Below, one piece after another: positions 35,365-42,990 of a DNA stretch of 64,000 nucleotides. The DNA comes from Verrucomicrobiaceae bacterium (lineage in GTDB: Bacteria > Pseudomonadota > Gammaproteobacteria > Pseudomonadales > CAMLJR01), in contig JAQGNY010000014.1 in the NCBI GenBank assembly GCA_028293825.1, positions 35,107-99,106 of the forward strand. Direction: 5' to 3'. How positions within the stretch are numbered: position 1 is the first letter of the stretch; each line of letters starts with the position of its first letter. The notes under the pieces were generated by a model. It worked only from the letters and a program-made list of their open reading frames with translations, was not told where the DNA came from and did not search any database. The translations under genes and the position numbers were made by a program.

Positions 35365-35424
35365 GTATAACGCTTGAGGTAAGTCGCGCCGCTTTACGCC
35401 GCAGACTTGAATAAATTGTTAGCT
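35365..35424 (-). mobile_element. Integron attC recombination site (59-base element)
   Basis: On the minus strand the 60-bp site runs from AGCTAAC (R'', 35424-35418) through TTCAAGTC and GACTTACCTCAAGC to GTTATAC (R', 35371-35365). AAGTC pairs with GACTT around a GC-rich centre (GCGGCGTAAAGCGGCGC). The layout and much of the sequence match the attC of aadA-type cassettes (known forms have AACAATTCGTTCAAGC at the left and CTTAACTCAAGCGTTA at the right). The R' box GTTATAC deviates from GTTRRRY at one position. It lies 31 bp after the deaminase stop and 22 bp before the GNAT start, so it belongs to the deaminase cassette. No integrase gene is in the window. Confidence 0.85.
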
Positions 35425-35455
35425 GGTTTACCGCTTTTCTATTTTTATAAGAGTT

Positions 35456-35881
35456 TCAGGATTTACCTAAATAGGGAGCCAATAATTTAGCCACCTCCGC
35501 TTCACACAAACCAACGCGGACATTAATGCCAGCCTGGCTAAGTATTTTTATGCCCCTCCCATTATTCCTTGGATCGGGATCTAGCATTGCCACCTCGACA
35601 TTTTTAATGCCTGAGTTCGCCAACAGTACTGCACACGCTGGCGTTCGTCCCACAAATGAACAGGGCTCTAACGTTACATAAGCCGTAACGCCTTCAAGAC
35701 TGTCCTTGTAGATATTAAATGCTTCGACCTCAGCATGATTTCCGCCAATAGGCTGGGTAAACCCTTCGGAAATAATTTTTCCATCTTTAACCAACACACA
35801 ACCAACGGGCGGATTTGGCATGCAATGCGGGAGCGCATTTTTTGAAATCTCGAGCGCATGCAACATGAACTTTTCACTCAT
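35456..35881 (-). CDS. RibD-like deaminase domain protein, cassette-like
   Basis: A 141-residue zinc-dependent deaminase resembling only the N-terminal domain of RibD. The zinc/catalytic motif HAEVEAF and the PCSFVGRTPAC motif give His, Glu and two Cys; NPPVGCVLVKDGKI and DPDPRNNGRGIKIL are RibD-like. The C-terminal reductase domain is absent, so it could deaminate a pyrimidine-type compound but not complete the RibD step. Stand-alone RibD-like deaminases are known integron cargo. The attC site 31 bp downstream on the same strand supports a cassette origin. Confidence 0.85.
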   Translation of the reverse strand: MSEKFMLHALEISKNALPHCMPNPPVGCVLVKDGKIISEGFTQPIGGNHAEVEAFNIYKDSLEGVTAYVTLEPCSFVGRTPACAVLLANSGIKNVEVAMLDPDPRNNGRGIKILSQAGINVRVGLCEAEVAKLLAPYLGKS

Positions 35882-36172
35882 TTAACTACGCTCGCTCTCA
35901 TCATTTATAGAATTGATTTCAACCGCCAGTTACGTGGGCATTAGAGAAAATGGCACGCGCAAACCACCCGCGCTTTAAATTTAATTCGATGTATCGGTAA
36001 ATGTTTTTTGCTGCGAATGCAGAGCGTTGTCGGGCCCATGTTCACAACTTCTCAAATGCATTCGAAGCTGGACAGAAATTGCAATTGGGCTGCTTTCCGT
36101 AACGATATTTAAAGCTAGTCCGAACCGCTGAAACTATCCACTCACTCGATGTGCGCGGTGTGCCCGGTTGCC
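35882..36172. other. Intergenic region without gene
   Basis: No gene, tRNA or clear attC/attI is seen between the deaminase start and the DUF899 gene stop. This is the side where an attI site or a preceding attC would be expected; none is recognisable. Confidence 0.5.
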
Positions 36173-36979
36173 TTAATGGTTTTCGTATTCATCATGACGC
36201 CGCCACCACAGACCGCCGGTTTCGTTGCGACCCTTCGGTGCACGGTCGAGCCATTGGTACATGCCCCACAGCCCGTCGAGTCCACGCGAGAAGGCGGAAT
36301 AGGTGTAGTAGACAATGCCGTCTTCGAGCACGAATGCGCTGAGTCCCGGCCGGTCGCGTGTGTAGGTTGGCACGTCGGTTCCGCATGTTGCTGCGAACTG
36401 CGCGACTGGACCAGCGTTGCTGCGCGGACCTGATTCTTGCGCGGTTTTTTCTGCGATTGGTTTAGCTGCGGGCTCGCGCCGGTAGTTGTATTCGATATCG
36501 CCTGCGCGCTGTTGCTGCTCGGTGAAGAAGATATTGAAGTCGGCGTTGAAATCGCTGCCGGCCGAAGACGCCCACGGAAATGTCCATCTCATTCGCTGTT
36601 TGTAGGCCTGCAGCTTCGCCAGCGGTGCGCGCGATACTGCCATCAGCATCACATCGTGATTGGCCAGATGCTGGGCGATGCCGTTGAAGCCATCCGCAAT
36701 CGCCGAGCAGGACGGGCAACCGGCCTTGTAGTCCGGCCCGAACATGAAGTGATAAATCAGCAGCTGTGAGCGGCCTTGAAAGAGTTCGGCCAGCGTTGCC
36801 CCGCCCGCTTCGAATCCGCCCATCTCGAATTGATAGGTTTTGTCGACGCGAACCCACGGCAGTTCCTGTCGGCGCCGAGCCAGTTCGTCGCTGCGCCGCG
36901 TCAGCTCTTTTTCCGCCTCCAGCAGATCCAACCGCGCTGCCAGCCATTCGTTACGCGTTGCCGTTACATGTGTCGTCAT
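36173..36979 (-). CDS. DUF899 thioredoxin-like protein
   Basis: A 268-residue protein of the DUF899 family, predicted thioredoxin fold. Family marks are the N-terminal helical EWLAARLDLLEAEKELTRRSDELARRRQELPWVRVDK, then LLIYHFMFGPDYKAGCPSCSAIADGFNG with a C-x-x-C pair, SRAPLAKLQAYKQRMRWTFPWASS and VYYTYSAFSRGLD. There is no signal peptide. The biochemical role of the family is not established. It is divergent (179-bp gap) from an HTH regulator gene, which probably controls it. Confidence 0.88.
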   Translation of the reverse strand: MTTHVTATRNEWLAARLDLLEAEKELTRRSDELARRRQELPWVRVDKTYQFEMGGFEAGGATLAELFQGRSQLLIYHFMFGPDYKAGCPSCSAIADGFNGIAQHLANHDVMLMAVSRAPLAKLQAYKQRMRWTFPWASSAGSDFNADFNIFFTEQQQRAGDIEYNYRREPAAKPIAEKTAQESGPRSNAGPVAQFAATCGTDVPTYTRDRPGLSAFVLEDGIVYYTYSAFSRGLDGLWGMYQWLDRAPKGRNETGGLWWRRHDEYENH

Positions 36980-37158
36980 CGTTTTCTCCCGGTGTTGTTC
37001 GTCGATGGTGTTTTGCGTCGATGGTGCCGCTGTCGTTGGTGTCGTTTGGGTGTCGTTATAGCCAGGACGTGTCGGTTAGTGATCGTAAGATAAGATTACG
37101 GCTCGATTATCGCGGAGCGAGCGCGAACCGTGGGAGTAACAAGTGTGGCGGGATTTCG

Positions 37159-38379
37159 ATGGATTCGCTGATCACGGCCGCGGCGCGGGCACTCGCCGCC
37201 GGCGATCCGCTCGGTGCGTTGAACCGGGTTGCGTTGCGCGATGACCCGCACGCACTGGCGTTGCGCGGCATCGCGATGGCGCAGCTGGGCGACTTCGTTC
37301 GAGCAAAAGTATTGATGCGCAATGCGGTGCGCGCATTCGGTCCGAAGGAGGCTGTGGCCCGCGCCCGCTGTGTGGTCGCCGAAGCCGAGATTGCGCTCGC
37401 CTCACGCGATTTGAATTGGCCGGTGAAGGCGCTCGACACGGCGCGGGCGACACTGGAAAAACAGGGTGATTGGATAAACGCCGCGCATGCACGCCATCTT
37501 GAAGTCCGGCGTTTACTGCTGATCGGGCGCATCGACGCAGCCGAAACTGCGCTCGCTGAGCTCGATCCGGCGCGCTTCCCGCCGGCACTAACTGCGGTAC
37601 ACGAATTGATCGTTGCCGGTATTGCGATACGCCGGTTGCGGACGGCGCCGGCGCGCGCGGCGCTTGTTCGAGCGGAACACGCCGCGCGCCATGCCCGAAT
37701 TCCCGCGCTGCTGGCGGAAGTCGAAAATGCCGCATTAATCCTGAACACCCCCGCCGCACGCTTGCTTGCGAACGGCGCGGAGCATCTGCTTCTACTCGAA
37801 CAGGTCGAGGCATTGCAGGCATCGCCCGCGCTAATCGTGGATGCGTGCCGCTTTGTCGTACGCGATCAGGGCGATATGGCTTCACTGGCGACGCGGCCGG
37901 TGCTGTTCATACTGGCTCGCGCGCTGGCCGAAGCGTGGCCCGACGAAGTGCCGAGAGACACGCTGGTGGCACGCGCATTTAGGGTGAAGCGTGCCGATGA
38001 ATCGCTGCGGGCGCGGTTACGGGTCGAGGTCGGGCGACTGCGCGCACTGCTCTGCACGTTGGCGGATGTCAGTGCGACGAAGGATGGATTTTTACTGACG
38101 CCGCTGCGTGCCACCGAAGTTGTGGTGCTGGCACGACCCGTTGAAGAACGGTATGCGACGGTGCTCGCCTTCCTAGCCGATGGCGAATCGTGGTCAAGTT
38201 CGGCGCTGGCACTTGCGCTCGGCACCAGCCAGCGCACGGTGCAGCGGGCACTCGATGCGCTGGCAAGTGCCGGCAAGGTGCAGTCATTTGGGCACGGGCG
38301 GGCGCGGCGTTGGCTGACGCCGCCGCTGCCGGGATTCACGACAACTTTGTTACTCCCGGCTTTGATTCCCGGTGATTAG
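37159..38379 (+). CDS. HTH transcription regulator with helical-repeat sensor region
   Basis: A 406-residue protein rich in Ala and Arg. About residues 10-230 form TPR-like helical hairpins (such as DPHALALRGIAMAQLGDFVRAKVLMRNAVRAFG). A middle domain resembles the winged helix of OmpR/SARP-type regulators (ARAFRVKRADESLRARLRVEVGRLRALL). The C-terminus is a clear winged HTH (SSALALALGTSQRTVQRALDALASAGKVQSFGHGRARRW). GGGAT precedes the ATG. It is divergent from the DUF899 gene and 35 bp upstream of the propeller-protein gene on the same strand. It is likely a one-component regulator of both neighbours. Confidence 0.72.
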   Translation: MDSLITAAARALAAGDPLGALNRVALRDDPHALALRGIAMAQLGDFVRAKVLMRNAVRAFGPKEAVARARCVVAEAEIALASRDLNWPVKALDTARATLEKQGDWINAAHARHLEVRRLLLIGRIDAAETALAELDPARFPPALTAVHELIVAGIAIRRLRTAPARAALVRAEHAARHARIPALLAEVENAALILNTPAARLLANGAEHLLLLEQVEALQASPALIVDACRFVVRDQGDMASLATRPVLFILARALAEAWPDEVPRDTLVARAFRVKRADESLRARLRVEVGRLRALLCTLADVSATKDGFLLTPLRATEVVVLARPVEERYATVLAFLADGESWSSSALALALGTSQRTVQRALDALASAGKVQSFGHGRARRWLTPPLPGFTTTLLLPALIPGD

Positions 38380-38414
38380 GATGGCTGCACCAACCGACAA
38401 ATCAGGAGCAAATC

Positions 38415-39047
38415 ATGAAGCGATCAGCAGCAGATATCGTCCGCGAATACGGACCTTTTGCCGGCGTCGATGCCGTTCACGGTGTCACCTATGACGGCGA
38501 GCAAGTGTGGTTTGCGTCCGGGGACAAACTGAATGCGTTAGATCCCGCGAGCGGCAACACGGTGCGCTCGCTTGATGTCACCGCACATGCGGGAACGGCC
38601 TTTGACGGCCGCTATTTGTTTCAGATCGCTGAGAAATTCATCCACAAGATCGACCCGCAAACGGGGCGCGTGCTCGCCACGATTCCAGCGCCCGGCGGTG
38701 GTGGTGATTCGGGTCTCGCGTGGGCCGAGGGAACGCTGTGGGTCGGCCAGTATCGCGAGCGCAAAATCCACCAAATCGATCCAGAAACCGGCGCGGTTCT
38801 GCGCACCATCGAATCCAATCGCTTTGTCACCGGCGTCACCTGGGTCGACGGCGAGTTGTGGCATGCCACTTGGGAAAACGACGAGAGCACCATCCGGCGC
38901 ATCGACCCCAAATCGGGAGAGGTTTTCGAGAGTCTCGATATGCCAGCCGGCGTCGGTATCTCCGGGCTCGAATCCGATGGCGGAGATCGGTTTTTTTGCG
39001 GGGGTGGCGGCAGTGGCAAGGTGAGAGCTGTACGGCGGCGCAAATAG
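38415..39047 (+). CDS. Beta-propeller protein, glutamine-cyclotransferase-like repeats
   Basis: A 210-residue protein with about five repeats of the type DGEQVWFASGDKLNALDPASG, LWVGQYRERKIHQIDPETG and LWHATWENDESTIRRIDPKSG, the pattern of glutamine-cyclotransferase and Vgb-like propellers. It has no signal peptide and is too short for a full enzyme of that family, so it may dimerise or bind a ligand only. It is 35 bp downstream of the regulator gene and probably co-transcribed. The family role is unknown. Confidence 0.7.
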   Translation: MKRSAADIVREYGPFAGVDAVHGVTYDGEQVWFASGDKLNALDPASGNTVRSLDVTAHAGTAFDGRYLFQIAEKFIHKIDPQTGRVLATIPAPGGGGDSGLAWAEGTLWVGQYRERKIHQIDPETGAVLRTIESNRFVTGVTWVDGELWHATWENDESTIRRIDPKSGEVFESLDMPAGVGISGLESDGGDRFFCGGGGSGKVRAVRRRK

Positions 39048-39058
39048 AAATAGTCGAA

Positions 39059-39082
39059 GCGAGCCTCAAGGATGAGGCTCGC
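39059..39082. terminator. Hairpin between propeller gene and cheR
   Basis: GCGAGCCTC / GAGGCTCGC 9-bp perfect stem with a 6-nt loop and a partly T-rich tail on the plus side. It sits between the convergent 3' ends and marks the right border of the block inserted in the flagellar locus. Confidence 0.75.
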
Positions 39083-39112
39083 TATTGGTTTGTATCGACA
39101 ATGGACGCGAGC

Positions 39113-39976
39113 TTACAGCGCCTTATAAATAATCCCGGGATTGCACTGCACCATCTGATATTGCTGGCCGATATCGGTGAGGCCTTCGGATGCGCCGAGG
39201 ATTAAATAACCGCCCGGTTTTAACGTATTGAAGATGCGACGGAGGATGTCGGCTTTGCGTTCGCCGGAAAAATAAATCAGCACGTTGCGGCAGAACACGA
39301 TATCGAAGCGGCCGAGCGAGAGATAACTGTCGAGCAGATTTAACGACTGAAAACGCACGCGTTGCGCGATCTCTTTTTTGATGCGCCAGCGCACACCATC
39401 GACGGCGTCGAAGTGGCGATTTAAACGCTCTTTCGACAGGCCGCGGCCGAGCGACAGCTGATCGTATTCGGCGGATTTGCAGGCCTCGAGCATTTGCCGC
39501 GACAAATCGGTGGCGGTGATTTCAACCGGCTGGCGCAGGATGCCGAGATTGGCAGCGCGATATTCTTCAACGGTCATGCTGATCGAATACGGTTCCTGCC
39601 CCGACGAGCAGGCCGCCGACCAAATACGCACGGGACCGGTGTTGCTGCGTTGCAATTCGGGCAGCAGACGGTCGCGCAAAATATTGTAGGGATGCACATC
39701 GCGAAACCACAGCGTTTCATTGGTCGTCATCGCATCGACAACCGCTTCACGCAGGGCGCGTTGCGATGCCGGTTGCATGCGTCGAATCAGCTCGTGCAAA
39801 TCGGGAATTTTATGATCGACCAACAAACCGGAGAGCCGGCTGGCCACCAAATATTGTTTGTTGTCGCCGAGCACAATGCCGCACGCTTTTTCGAGAAAGG
39901 CGCGAAATTCTTCGTATTGTTCGCGCGCCAAATGCGTGCTGGGGCGCTGGGCGCCGCGTAATAAATCCGAATTCAT
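39113..39976 (-). CDS. cheR: Chemotaxis protein methyltransferase CheR
   Basis: A 287-residue SAM-dependent methyltransferase that adds methyl groups to receptor glutamates. The N-terminal helical domain (YEEFRAFLEKACGIVLGDNKQYLVASRL) is followed by the catalytic domain with FRDVHPYNILRDRLLPEL, IWSAACSSGQEPYSISM, ITATDLSRQML and FDIVFCRNVLIYF. ATG at 39976. It lies 65 bp downstream of cheV on the same strand and is probably transcribed from the cheV FliA promoter. In pseudomonads this cheR sits next to flgB. Confidence 0.95.
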   Translation of the reverse strand: MNSDLLRGAQRPSTHLAREQYEEFRAFLEKACGIVLGDNKQYLVASRLSGLLVDHKIPDLHELIRRMQPASQRALREAVVDAMTTNETLWFRDVHPYNILRDRLLPELQRSNTGPVRIWSAACSSGQEPYSISMTVEEYRAANLGILRQPVEITATDLSRQMLEACKSAEYDQLSLGRGLSKERLNRHFDAVDGVRWRIKKEIAQRVRFQSLNLLDSYLSLGRFDIVFCRNVLIYFSGERKADILRRIFNTLKPGGYLILGASEGLTDIGQQYQMVQCNPGIIYKAL

Positions 39977-40041
39977 TGCGCTGCGTTATCTCGCCAACTG
40001 AGCATTAAAATTTTGCGATGTGCGGTGGTGCGCGGACAAGT

Positions 40042-40983
40042 TCAAGCCTTGCCCTCGCCGTCCACTTCGCGCACGCGCTGCGCTACCAATGCCGCTAGCA
40101 GATCGGGATTGAATTTCGGTAGAAATTCGTTGGCTCCGACCTTTTTCACCATCGCCTGATTGAATACACCGCTCAGCGATGTATGCAGCAATACGAACAG
40201 ATCGCTTAAGCGCGAATCGGCGCGTACTTCAGCGGTCAGCGTGTAACCGTCCATTTCCGGCATTTCGATGTCGGAAATCATCATCATGATTTTGTCGCTG
40301 GCGCGCTCGCCGGATTCGGCAATCGCTTTCAAATAATCCAGCGCCTGGCGGCCGTCGTTAAGCACGGTGGTTTCGGCGCCGACCGATTCGACGCAGCGTT
40401 TGATTTGTTTGCGCGCGATGGTCGAGTCATCGACGATCAGCACGTGTTTCGATACCGCCGCGCGCGTTACCGCTTCGTCGATAACACCGGCGGAGATTTC
40501 TTCGACCGGCGGCGATATTTCCGCCAGCACTTTTTCGACATCGATGATTTCGACCAGCTTGCCGTCAACTTCTGTCACTGCCGTCAGATAGTTGTCGCGG
40601 CCCGCACCCTTGGGCGGCGGATGAATCGCTTCCCAATTCATATTGACGATGCGTTCGACCGAGCGCACCAGGAAGCCCTGCGTGGCGGTGTTGTATTCGG
40701 TGATGATGACGAAGCTGTTGGCGATGTCGCTGAGCGCGCGTTTACCGATCGACAGGCCGAGATCCATGACTGAGATGGTCCCGCCGCGAATGTGCGCAAT
40801 GCCGCGTACCACCGCGTTGCTGCGCGGTATCGAGGTCAAAGCCGGGCACGGCAACACCTCGCGCACTTTGAATACGTTAATGCCGTAAATCTGCGGTCCA
40901 TCGAGTTTGAACAGCAACAGCTCAAGACGGTTTTGCCCGACCAGCTGCGTGCGCTTGTTGACTGTATCTAACACTCCGGCCAT
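40042..40983 (-). CDS. cheV: Chemotaxis coupling/response protein CheV
   Basis: A 313-residue fusion of a CheW-like coupling domain (about residues 12-160, LELLLFKLDGPQIYGINVFKVREVL) and a receiver domain (about 180-305) with HVLIVDDSTIARKQIKR, phosphoacceptor Asp in MMISDIEMPEMDGYTL, and FLPKFNPDLL. It links receptors to CheA. The ATG at 40983 has GGAGG upstream; a longer frame has no CheV homology. A FliA promoter lies about 117 bp upstream, overlapping the leader of the divergent flgA gene. Confidence 0.95.
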   Translation of the reverse strand: MAGVLDTVNKRTQLVGQNRLELLLFKLDGPQIYGINVFKVREVLPCPALTSIPRSNAVVRGIAHIRGGTISVMDLGLSIGKRALSDIANSFVIITEYNTATQGFLVRSVERIVNMNWEAIHPPPKGAGRDNYLTAVTEVDGKLVEIIDVEKVLAEISPPVEEISAGVIDEAVTRAAVSKHVLIVDDSTIARKQIKRCVESVGAETTVLNDGRQALDYLKAIAESGERASDKIMMMISDIEMPEMDGYTLTAEVRADSRLSDLFVLLHTSLSGVFNQAMVKKVGANEFLPKFNPDLLAALVAQRVREVDGEGKA

Positions 40984-41029
40984 GCCGCCCCTCCGCCATC
41001 GTTTTTCGATGGAACTCGTTAATTTTCCC

Positions 41030-41045
41030 CGGCATAGATATTGCT
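41030..41045 (+). promoter_or_regulatory. Sigma-54 promoter of flgA
   Basis: CGGCATAGATATTGCT has GG, ten bases, GC and TTGCT at -12. It lies 112 bp before flgA and inside the leader of the divergent cheV transcript. flgA is FleQ/sigma-54-dependent in Pseudomonas. Confidence 0.7.
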
Positions 41046-41099
41046 CAAACACTGGAAAGCGCATTGAAGCGTCAAAATCTTTCCGGGGATGTGACTTAT

Positions 41100-41126
41100 A
41101 TTTCGGCGCCCGTTTGGATCTATTTA
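41100..41126 (-). promoter_or_regulatory. FliA (sigma-28) promoter of cheV-cheR
   Basis: On the minus strand TAAA (41126-41123), 15 bp, GCCGAAAT (41107-41100). It is 117 bp before cheV. It lies downstream of the flgA sigma-54 promoter, so the two divergent transcripts overlap by roughly 60-90 bp. Confidence 0.8.
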
Positions 41127-41156
41127 ATTTGAGCTCCTAGAGCATAGGCCAAGATC

Positions 41157-41882
41157 ATGATGCGACGTAATTTTTTACGTGGGTTAACCGTGCTGTTGTC
41201 GGTGCATTGGGGGGCGCTGGCCACAGCGGCGACGCCAATCAATGCTGAAAACACCACACTGCGCCCGGCCGTTAATCAATTCATGCGGTCTTATGCGAAC
41301 AAACTCGCCAAGCAGCTAGGTCCTGAAACTCGCGTTGAATACACCGTCTCGGTACTCGAAGCCGGCGCTGGCGATGCCATTTGCGCCACGCCGCTGAAGC
41401 TCAATCCTAAGGACGCCGGACAGCTGTCGTCGCGTCTTAACGTGCAAGTGAGTTGCGGCGATGCGTGGTCGGTTTATGTGCCGGTGGATCTCGCTGTATT
41501 TCGCCCGGTAGTCGTGGCGATTAAGCCGATCGGTCCCGGCAGCACCATCGACAGCGATGACGTGCAATTGGCGGAAACCGATATTACGCAGCTGTTCGGC
41601 CAATACCTCACCGATCTCGATGAGGCAGTCAACATGAGCGTGAAGCGCTCGATTCCGCAGGGCGCGGCAGTGATTTCGCAACAGTTGGTACCGCCGTTGA
41701 TGATCCGTCGCGGCGACGTGGTAGTGATCAATGCCGCCACCAGCGTGATCGCGGTGAAAATGTCGGGCACGGCGCTGACCGATGGCCGTCGTGGCGAGCA
41801 GATACGCATTAAAAATCAGGGCTCGGCGCGCGTGATCGAGGCGCGAGTTACCGGGCCCGGCCAGGTACAAACGGCAATGTAA
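41157..41882 (+). CDS. flgA: Flagellar P-ring assembly chaperone FlgA
   Basis: A 241-residue periplasmic chaperone for P-ring formation. A Sec signal peptide (MMRRNFLRGLTVLLSVHWGA, cleavage after ATA or TAA) is followed by an N-terminal domain (VEYTVSVLEAGAGDAICATPLKLNP) and the SAF domain (PVVVAIKPIGPGSTIDSDDVQLAETDI, RSIPQGAAVISQQLV, IRRGDVVVINA). The tail is DGRRGEQIRIKNQGSARVIEARVTGPGQVQ. There are two adjacent ATG codons; the first is used. The flgM FliA promoter starts 43 bp after the stop. Confidence 0.95.
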   Translation: MMRRNFLRGLTVLLSVHWGALATAATPINAENTTLRPAVNQFMRSYANKLAKQLGPETRVEYTVSVLEAGAGDAICATPLKLNPKDAGQLSSRLNVQVSCGDAWSVYVPVDLAVFRPVVVAIKPIGPGSTIDSDDVQLAETDITQLFGQYLTDLDEAVNMSVKRSIPQGAAVISQQLVPPLMIRRGDVVVINAATSVIAVKMSGTALTDGRRGEQIRIKNQGSARVIEARVTGPGQVQTAM

Positions 41883-41925
41883 GCGAGTGCGATGCAGGTA
41901 AAGATGGGGTACTGAAAAAAATCGC

Positions 41926-41952
41926 TAAAGTTGATGCTAATGTGGCCGATAC
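41926..41952 (+). promoter_or_regulatory. FliA (sigma-28) promoter of flgMN
   Basis: TAAA (41926-41929), 15 bp, GCCGATAC (41945-41952). It is 49 bp before flgM. It lets FliA drive its own anti-sigma factor, as known in Pseudomonas and Salmonella. Confidence 0.88.
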
Positions 41953-42001
41953 CCTTAACGGGAATCCATAATTTAGCAATTCGTACCGAAGGACTTTAGC
42001 A

Positions 42002-42334
42002 ATGGCAACTGACATCAAAGGCCTGGGCAACCCATCCGCTGCGGATCAGGCCGCGTTGCGCAGCACGAGCAAGGATAGCAGCTCATCGACGGAACGCTCG
42101 ACCTCGCAACCGGCTGCCGCACCTGCCCCGGTTACCAAGCCTGCGGTCGATAGCGTAAATCTGAGCAGCCAAGCGCAATCGCTGAAAACAGTGGAGGAAA
42201 AAGTCCAGAAACTGCCGAGCGTGAACGAGAAAAAAGTCGCGGACATTAAAGCGGCGCTGGCCAGCGGTCAGTACAAGGTCGATGACATTGTTATCGCCGA
42301 CAAACTGCTGGGCTTTGACGAATTATTTAAATAG
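42002..42334 (+). CDS. flgM: Anti-sigma-28 factor FlgM
   Basis: A 110-residue anti-FliA factor, secreted once the hook is complete. The first half is disordered and Ser/Ala/Pro-rich. The FliA-binding half has VDSVNLSSQAQSL, LPSVNEKKVADIKAALASGQYKVDDIVIADKLLGFDELF. AAGGAC lies upstream of the ATG. The gene precedes flgN with a hairpin between them. Confidence 0.95.
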   Translation: MATDIKGLGNPSAADQAALRSTSKDSSSSTERSTSQPAAAPAPVTKPAVDSVNLSSQAQSLKTVEEKVQKLPSVNEKKVADIKAALASGQYKVDDIVIADKLLGFDELFK

Positions 42335-42335
42335 C

Positions 42336-42369
42336 CGAAAGTCACTCCTTTCTAAAGAAGCGACTTTCG
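42336..42369 (+). terminator. Hairpin between flgM and flgN
   Basis: CGAAAGTC / GACTTTCG 8-bp stem with an 18-nt loop that can pair further (CTTT/AAAG). No T-tract follows, so it may attenuate or stabilise the mRNA and not terminate fully. Confidence 0.5.
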
Positions 42370-42391
42370 AATCGTAATTTCGAGGTCGCCC

Positions 42392-42868
42392 ATGACACCA
42401 ACAACGCACGACTGGTCCCTTCTGAATCAACTGCTGCAGCGCGATATCGCCAGCTCCGAGCAGTTGCTGACACTCTTGCACGCGGAACGCAAAGCCCTGG
42501 AAACACGCGATTACACGCAATTTGAAGCGCTGGTCGAGCCGAAAAAAAACCTGATTACCCAGATCGAACAAAACCTTGCGGTGCGTCAACAGCATCTGCG
42601 TCAACTCGGTTTTAACGGCGATTCACCCGCCTTGGCCGCCGCGCAAACTTACGCGCCCAGCGTTGCCGAATGTTGGCATTCCGCTGCCGTGCTGTGGCAG
42701 GAATGCCAAATCGCGAGTCAGATCAACGATCAGATTTGCCGGCGCACGCGGCTTGTGGTCGAGCGCGTATTGGATGTTCTGCGCGGTCAGCACAACCAGA
42801 GCGCCACGTACGATGCCACTGGCACATCGCAACGCGACGGTAGCGGACGGACTATTAGCAACGCGTAA
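42392..42868 (+). CDS. flgN: Flagellar export chaperone FlgN
   Basis: A 158-residue helical cytoplasmic chaperone for FlgK and FlgL. Features are LNQLLQRDIASSEQLLTLLHAERKALETRDYTQFEALVEPKKNLITQIE at the N-terminus, typical of FlgN, and a long second helix ending with QINDQICRRTRLVVERVLDVLRG. It follows flgM as in most flagellar systems. Confidence 0.92.
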   Translation: MTPTTHDWSLLNQLLQRDIASSEQLLTLLHAERKALETRDYTQFEALVEPKKNLITQIEQNLAVRQQHLRQLGFNGDSPALAAAQTYAPSVAECWHSAAVLWQECQIASQINDQICRRTRLVVERVLDVLRGQHNQSATYDATGTSQRDGSGRTISNA

Positions 42869-42990
42869 CCCAGCAACGCTTAGCTGCTATCGCGGCAAAG
42901 CCCGAAACCGCCGGCAAACCTCACTCCGAATTGCACCGGTTTCTATTTTCAGCGACAGTTTGCCGCTCGAACCGGTGAGAGATTTTTGCA

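Noticed and set aside
41053..41068. Second sigma-54-like site TGGAAAGCGCATTGAA before flgA
   Set aside because: The -12 element has GA in place of the required GC; the site at 41030-41045 is better.
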